Positions 6,362 through 8,467 of a stretch of DNA of 8,467 bases are shown piece by piece. The DNA lies in contig CAKTFL010000075.1 of NCBI GenBank assembly GCA_934555855.1, positions 1-8,467 on the forward strand, in the 5' to 3' direction. The stretch is from an uncultured Sphingomonas sp. GTDB taxonomy: Bacteria; Pseudomonadota; Alphaproteobacteria; Sphingomonadales; Sphingomonadaceae. Position numbers and translations under genes: made by a program. The notes under the pieces are model-generated. The model saw only the letters and a list, made by a program, of their open reading frames with translations, ran no database searches and had not been told where the DNA came from. Every line of letters begins with the position of its first letter. The stretch's first letter is position 1.

Positions 6362-6604
6362 CTATTCGCCCTTGTCCCTGCCTGTTTCGAGCAGGCCCAG
6401 GCTGAACGCCAGCGCGGCCATATGCACCCGATTCGTCGCGCCGATCTTCATCCGGATATGCTCGATATAGGCATCCACCGTCTTGGGCGTGATGCGGAGT
6501 TGCGCCGCGATATGTTTCGACGACAGGCCCGCGCTGACCATTCGCAGCACTTCCATCTCCCGGCCGGTAAGATGAACGCTGGAATGTCGACTTTCCCGGT
6601 TCAT
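6362..6604 (-). CDS. Stand-alone LuxR/GerE-type HTH regulator
   Basis: An 80-residue DNA-binding protein made almost only of a LuxR-type helix-turn-helix: HLTGREMEVLRMVSAGLSSKHIAAQL, then the recognition helix around TPKTVDAYIEHIRMKIGATNR (about 11-59). The hallmark residues are present: the Glu/Arg start, Gly26, Ile32-Ala33, Thr42-Val43, His49-Ile50 and the NR at 58-59. No receiver or autoinducer domain is attached, so it resembles GerE-sized LuxR proteins; how it would sense a signal is unknown. The start is taken as ATG 6602-6604. The frame stays open up to a TTG at 6772, but that 56-codon extension lies in lower-GC DNA and resembles no sensor domain. A weak TGGA precedes the ATG. Short inverted repeats 32-57 bp upstream could be its own operator. 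It ends in TAG, 1 bp from the convergent TonB-C gene. Confidence 0.85.
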   Translation of the reverse strand: MNRESRHSSVHLTGREMEVLRMVSAGLSSKHIAAQLRITPKTVDAYIEHIRMKIGATNRVHMAALAFSLGLLETGRDKGE

Positions 6605-6635
6605 GGTCCACGGTTGCACAGCATCGTCCGCAGGG

Positions 6636-6661
6636 GGTGTCTTACACCACCATGACACATG
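6636..6661. promoter_or_regulatory. Inverted repeats upstream of the LuxR-like gene, candidate operator
   Basis: Three overlapping dyads lie together: GGTGT (6636-6640) with ACACC (6644-6648); CATG-ACA-CATG (6651-6661); and GTGTC (6637-6641) with GACAC (6654-6658), separated by 12 nt. They start 32 bp upstream of the luxR-like ATG, where an autoregulator could act. The arms are only 4-5 bp, so chance is possible. Confidence 0.3.
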
Positions 6662-6775
6662 GGCCTGAGCCCGGCAACCTGTTTGGAAGTTGAACGGGAA
6701 GATTGTGTCTGTCGTAAGGGATGATACGGCAATGATCAGGGCGTTGCTTGGGACTGCGGCAATATCCTGCAAGTA

Positions 6776-6794
6776 CTGATGGTAGGAACATCAG
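6776..6794 (-). terminator. Second, short hairpin downstream of pheA
   Basis: CTGATG (6776-6781) pairs with CATCAG (6789-6794) around a 7-nt loop. In the pheA direction it follows the larger hairpin by 8 nt. No run of T follows, so any role in termination or 3'-end protection is inferred. It could equally be a protein-binding dyad. Confidence 0.3.
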
Positions 6795-6802
6795 GTCGTC
6801 TC

Positions 6803-6845
6803 AAGGCTCGATCAACAATCGGAATTGTGCTGATCGGATAGCCTT
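6803..6845 (-). terminator. Long bulged hairpin after pheA, candidate 3' structure or terminator
   Basis: Three nested arms pair without mismatch: AAGGCT (6803-6808) with AGCCTT (6840-6845), CGATCA (6809-6814) with TGATCG (6831-6836), and ACAAT (6815-6819) with ATTGT (6824-6828). That gives 17 base pairs, interrupted only by 3-nt and 2-nt bulges on one side. On the minus strand the loop is TCCG, a UNCG-type tetraloop in RNA, which favours a function in the pheA transcript. It begins 26 nt after the pheA TAA. No T-tract follows, so it may stabilise or process the 3' end rather than terminate by itself. Confidence 0.5.
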
Positions 6846-6871
6846 CATGTCAAACTGTGGGCGTTTGCTGC

Positions 6872-7762
6872 TTACTCGCGTGGGCGAGCCTGGCGGTAGG
6901 TGCCGAGTACACGGACCCATTTGGAATGAAAGCCCAGTTCTTCCAGCGCGCGGTCGAAGCCGGGATCGCCTGGCCGGCCGTCCACATCGGCGTAGAACTC
7001 GGTCGCGGCAAAGCTGCCGCCATGCTGGTAGCTCTCCAGCTTCGTCATGTTGACGCCGTTGGTCGCGAAGCCGCCCATCGCCTTGTACAGTGCCGCGGGC
7101 ACGTTCTTCACCGCGAAGATCAGCGTGGTCATCCACGAACCCTCGCCGACTGGCGGGCGGCTACCGCGGGCGAGCACCACGAACCGGGTCGTGTTGTGCG
7201 CGGCGTCGGCAATATCGCTGGCTAGCAGGTCGAGCCCGTAGATCGCTGCCGCACCCGGCGGCGCGAGGGCCGCGACGTGCGGATCGCCGCCCTCCGCGAC
7301 CAGCGCTGCCGCGCCGGCCGTGTCCGTGTAGTTGACCGGCTGGATTTCGTGCGCGCGAAGCCAGTGGCGGCACTGGCCCAGCGCCTGGGGATGGCTGACC
7401 GCCTCGCGCACCGCGTCGATTGGCCCCGTGCCCATCAGCGCGTAGCGGATGGGCAGGAAGTGTTCGCCGGTGATGACCAGCCCCGATTCCGGCAGCAGGA
7501 AATGGATGTCGGCGACCCTGCCGTGCAGCGAATTCTCGATAGGGATCATCGCGCAATCGGCGCGGCCGTCCTTCACCGCCTCGATCGCGTCGGCGAAGTC
7601 GTAGCAGGGCAGAGGCAGCCCGTCCGGAAACGCCTCCAGCGTCGCGACATGGCTGTTGGCGCCCGGCGCTCCCTGAAAGGCGATGGTCCGCTCCGGCGCG
7701 GCGGCGGCGGCCTGCGTCATGGCGGCGACCAGGGGGCGGGCGGGCGCGGGATACTGATCCAT
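6872..7762 (-). CDS. pheA: Prephenate dehydratase
   Basis: A 296-residue monofunctional enzyme that converts prephenate to phenylpyruvate in phenylalanine synthesis. The catalytic domain (about 26-205) begins TIAFQGAPGANSH and contains IPIENSLHGRV (73-83), SHPQALGQC (123-131) and the catalytic NTTRF (190-194). The C-terminal ACT domain (about 212-290) senses phenylalanine; its usual GALV and ESRP motifs read PAALY (222-226) and ESYQ (243-246), forms I recall from other alphaproteobacteria. No chorismate mutase domain is fused to it. The start is taken as ATG 7760-7762, giving the normal family length and an N-terminus beginning MDQYPAPARPLV. A GTG at 7840 is also in frame, but its extra 26 residues would overlap the -10 region of the cytochrome promoter and look non-conserved. 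No strong Shine-Dalgarno is seen at either start. A hairpin follows the TAA stop. Confidence 0.95.
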   Translation of the reverse strand: MDQYPAPARPLVAAMTQAAAAAPERTIAFQGAPGANSHVATLEAFPDGLPLPCYDFADAIEAVKDGRADCAMIPIENSLHGRVADIHFLLPESGLVITGEHFLPIRYALMGTGPIDAVREAVSHPQALGQCRHWLRAHEIQPVNYTDTAGAAALVAEGGDPHVAALAPPGAAAIYGLDLLASDIADAAHNTTRFVVLARGSRPPVGEGSWMTTLIFAVKNVPAALYKAMGGFATNGVNMTKLESYQHGGSFAATEFYADVDGRPGDPGFDRALEELGFHSKWVRVLGTYRQARPRE

Positions 7763-7807
7763 GGATGCGCGCGGGTAACGGGGCGGGGATCGTCCGGCAA
7801 GGGCGGC

Positions 7808-7836
7808 TTGCGATGGTTCGGCGGCTTTCCTATGCT
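7808..7836 (+). promoter_or_regulatory. Sigma70-type promoter for the cytochrome c gene
   Basis: TTGCGA (7808-7813) and TATGCT (7831-7836) are separated by exactly 17 nt, the optimal spacing. Each shares four of six bases with the consensus. Transcription would begin near 7843, leaving a leader of about 24 nt with GAAGGA (7856-7861) 5 nt before the ATG at 7867. It lies in the 104-bp spacer between divergent pheA and the cytochrome gene. Confidence 0.6.
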
Positions 7837-7866
7837 TCACTGGGATCAGGGGATCGAAGGATAGTC

Positions 7867-8467
7867 ATGGACGGTCGGAACAACACGATCGCGGGCTGGG
7901 TGTTGGCGGCTTGCGGCGCGGCGCTGGGTCTCTCGATCGCCGGTGGGATGATCTTTCACGGGGGCCGGCCGGACAAGATGGGCTATGCCATCGAGGGTGT
8001 TGAGGAGGGCGGCGGCACCAGCGGCGCGGCGGAGGTCGCGATCGCCAGCCTGCTGCCCGGCGCGGACCCGGCCAAGGGCGCGGAGGTGTTCAAGAAATGC
8101 GCCGCCTGCCACACGGTCAACCAGGGCGGCGCGAACGGCATCGGCCCGAACCTGTACGGCACGCTGGGTGAGCCGGTCGGCCAGGGCAAGGGCGGCTTTG
8201 CCTTTTCCGACGCGCTGAAGGGCGTCGGCGGCAACTGGGACTTCGACAAGATGAACGCGTGGCTGACCTCCCCGCGCAAGTTCGCCAACGGCACCAAGAT
8301 GACCTTTGCGGGGCTTTCCAACCCGCAGGACCGGGCCAACGTGATCGTGTACCTGAACGCGCAAGGGTCCAACCTGCCGCTGCCGGCCGCGCCCGCGGCG
8401 GGCGAGGCGGCTCCGGCGGCGACGGACGGCAACGGTGCGGCGGCGATCAATGCGGTCGAGGGTGACG
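7867..8467 (+). CDS. Membrane-anchored class I cytochrome c, CycM-like (3' end cut)
   Basis: The window holds about 200 codons and then ends, with no stop codon reached. Residues about 9-30 (AGWVLAACGAALGLSIAGGMIF) form an uncleaved membrane anchor, followed by a flexible Gly/Glu-rich linker. The haem domain (about 66-168) has the attachment site C78-A-A-C81-H82 in FKKCAACHTV, then GIGPNLYGTLG, and the likely axial Met145 in NGTKMTFAGL. This is the plan of CycM/c552-type proteins, which carry electrons from the bc1 complex to terminal oxidase at the periplasmic side of the inner membrane. From about residue 172 the chain turns Ala/Pro-rich, a tail that continues past the window. The start ATG has GAAGGA 5 nt upstream and a promoter at 7808-7836. 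The class is certain; the exact electron partners are inferred from the family. Confidence 0.9.
   Translation, partial: MDGRNNTIAGWVLAACGAALGLSIAGGMIFHGGRPDKMGYAIEGVEEGGGTSGAAEVAIASLLPGADPAKGAEVFKKCAACHTVNQGGANGIGPNLYGTLGEPVGQGKGGFAFSDALKGVGGNWDFDKMNAWLTSPRKFANGTKMTFAGLSNPQDRANVIVYLNAQGSNLPLPAAPAAGEAAPAATDGNGAAAINAVEGD

Larger units (their letters stand above)
6605..6871. other. Lower-GC spacer between the LuxR-like gene and pheA
   Basis: GC over 6661-6840 is about 50-57% by hand count per 60-base line, clearly below the flanking genes. No gene is supported here. It should hold the promoter of the LuxR-like gene and the 3' end of the pheA transcript, both read leftward. It contains inverted repeats near 6636-6661 and hairpins at 6776-6794 and 6803-6845. 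Confidence 0.6.

Noticed and set aside
6605..6772. N-terminal extension of the LuxR-like gene to a TTG at 6772.
   Set aside because: The extra 56 residues resemble no sensor or receiver domain, the DNA has intergenic-type composition, and the ATG at 6604 sits just ahead of the HTH.
7763..7840. A longer pheA starting at GTG 7840.
   Set aside because: It would place coding sequence over the -10 box of the divergent cytochrome promoter and add a basic, non-conserved 26-residue leader; the ATG at 7762 gives the usual family length.

Overview
The window reads as a chromosomal segment of a GC-rich alphaproteobacterium, most likely a sphingomonad (Sphingomonas or a close relative). The evidence is the very high GC of the coding DNA, GTG starts, the form of each protein (an alphaproteobacterial-type SMC head, DciA in place of a DnaC-type loader, alpha-type DsbA pairs, a membrane-anchored CycM-like cytochrome c) and my recollection that this gene order is typical of Sphingomonadales. 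The assignment is inference, because no rRNA or other taxonomic marker is present. I see no CRISPR array, tRNA, rRNA, transposase or phage gene.

Layout. Positions 1-2397 hold a minus-strand block read in the order dciA (helicase loader), a soluble periplasmic DsbA-like protein (CPHC), a lipoprotein DsbA-like protein (CPAC), and the start of smc (condensin ATPase, cut by the window edge). Gaps are 5, 17 and 31 nt, so this is probably one operon. Only 14 bp away, on the plus strand, a second operon starts: mutY (A:8-oxoG adenine glycosylase), a secreted beta-lactamase-family serine hydrolase, and nudC (NADH pyrophosphatase). Each junction in it is a 4-nt GTGA stop/start overlap. A rearranged spacer follows (5671-5931), then a small TonB-C-domain gene (5932-6360). 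That gene meets, tail to tail with 1 bp between them, a stand-alone LuxR-type HTH gene (6362-6604, minus). A lower-GC spacer (6605-6871) carries inverted repeats near the luxR-like start and two hairpins just past the end of pheA. pheA (prephenate dehydratase, minus) and a membrane-anchored cytochrome c gene (plus, cut by the window end) diverge from a 104-bp spacer with a good sigma70-type promoter for the cytochrome.

How the genes fit together. The left part joins chromosome maintenance (DciA, SMC, MutY) with envelope thiol chemistry (two DsbA-like proteins). The right part holds phenylalanine synthesis and aerobic electron transfer. These are mostly conserved core genes, and I found no new multi-gene system.

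The most unusual thing is local. An exact 76-bp copy of the interior of the TonB-C gene lies upstream of that same gene and ends where the in-frame sequence begins to look like the tail of a signal peptide. This suggests that a duplication replaced the gene's 5' end, unless it is an assembly error. A second item is the long bulged hairpin with a UCCG loop directly after pheA.
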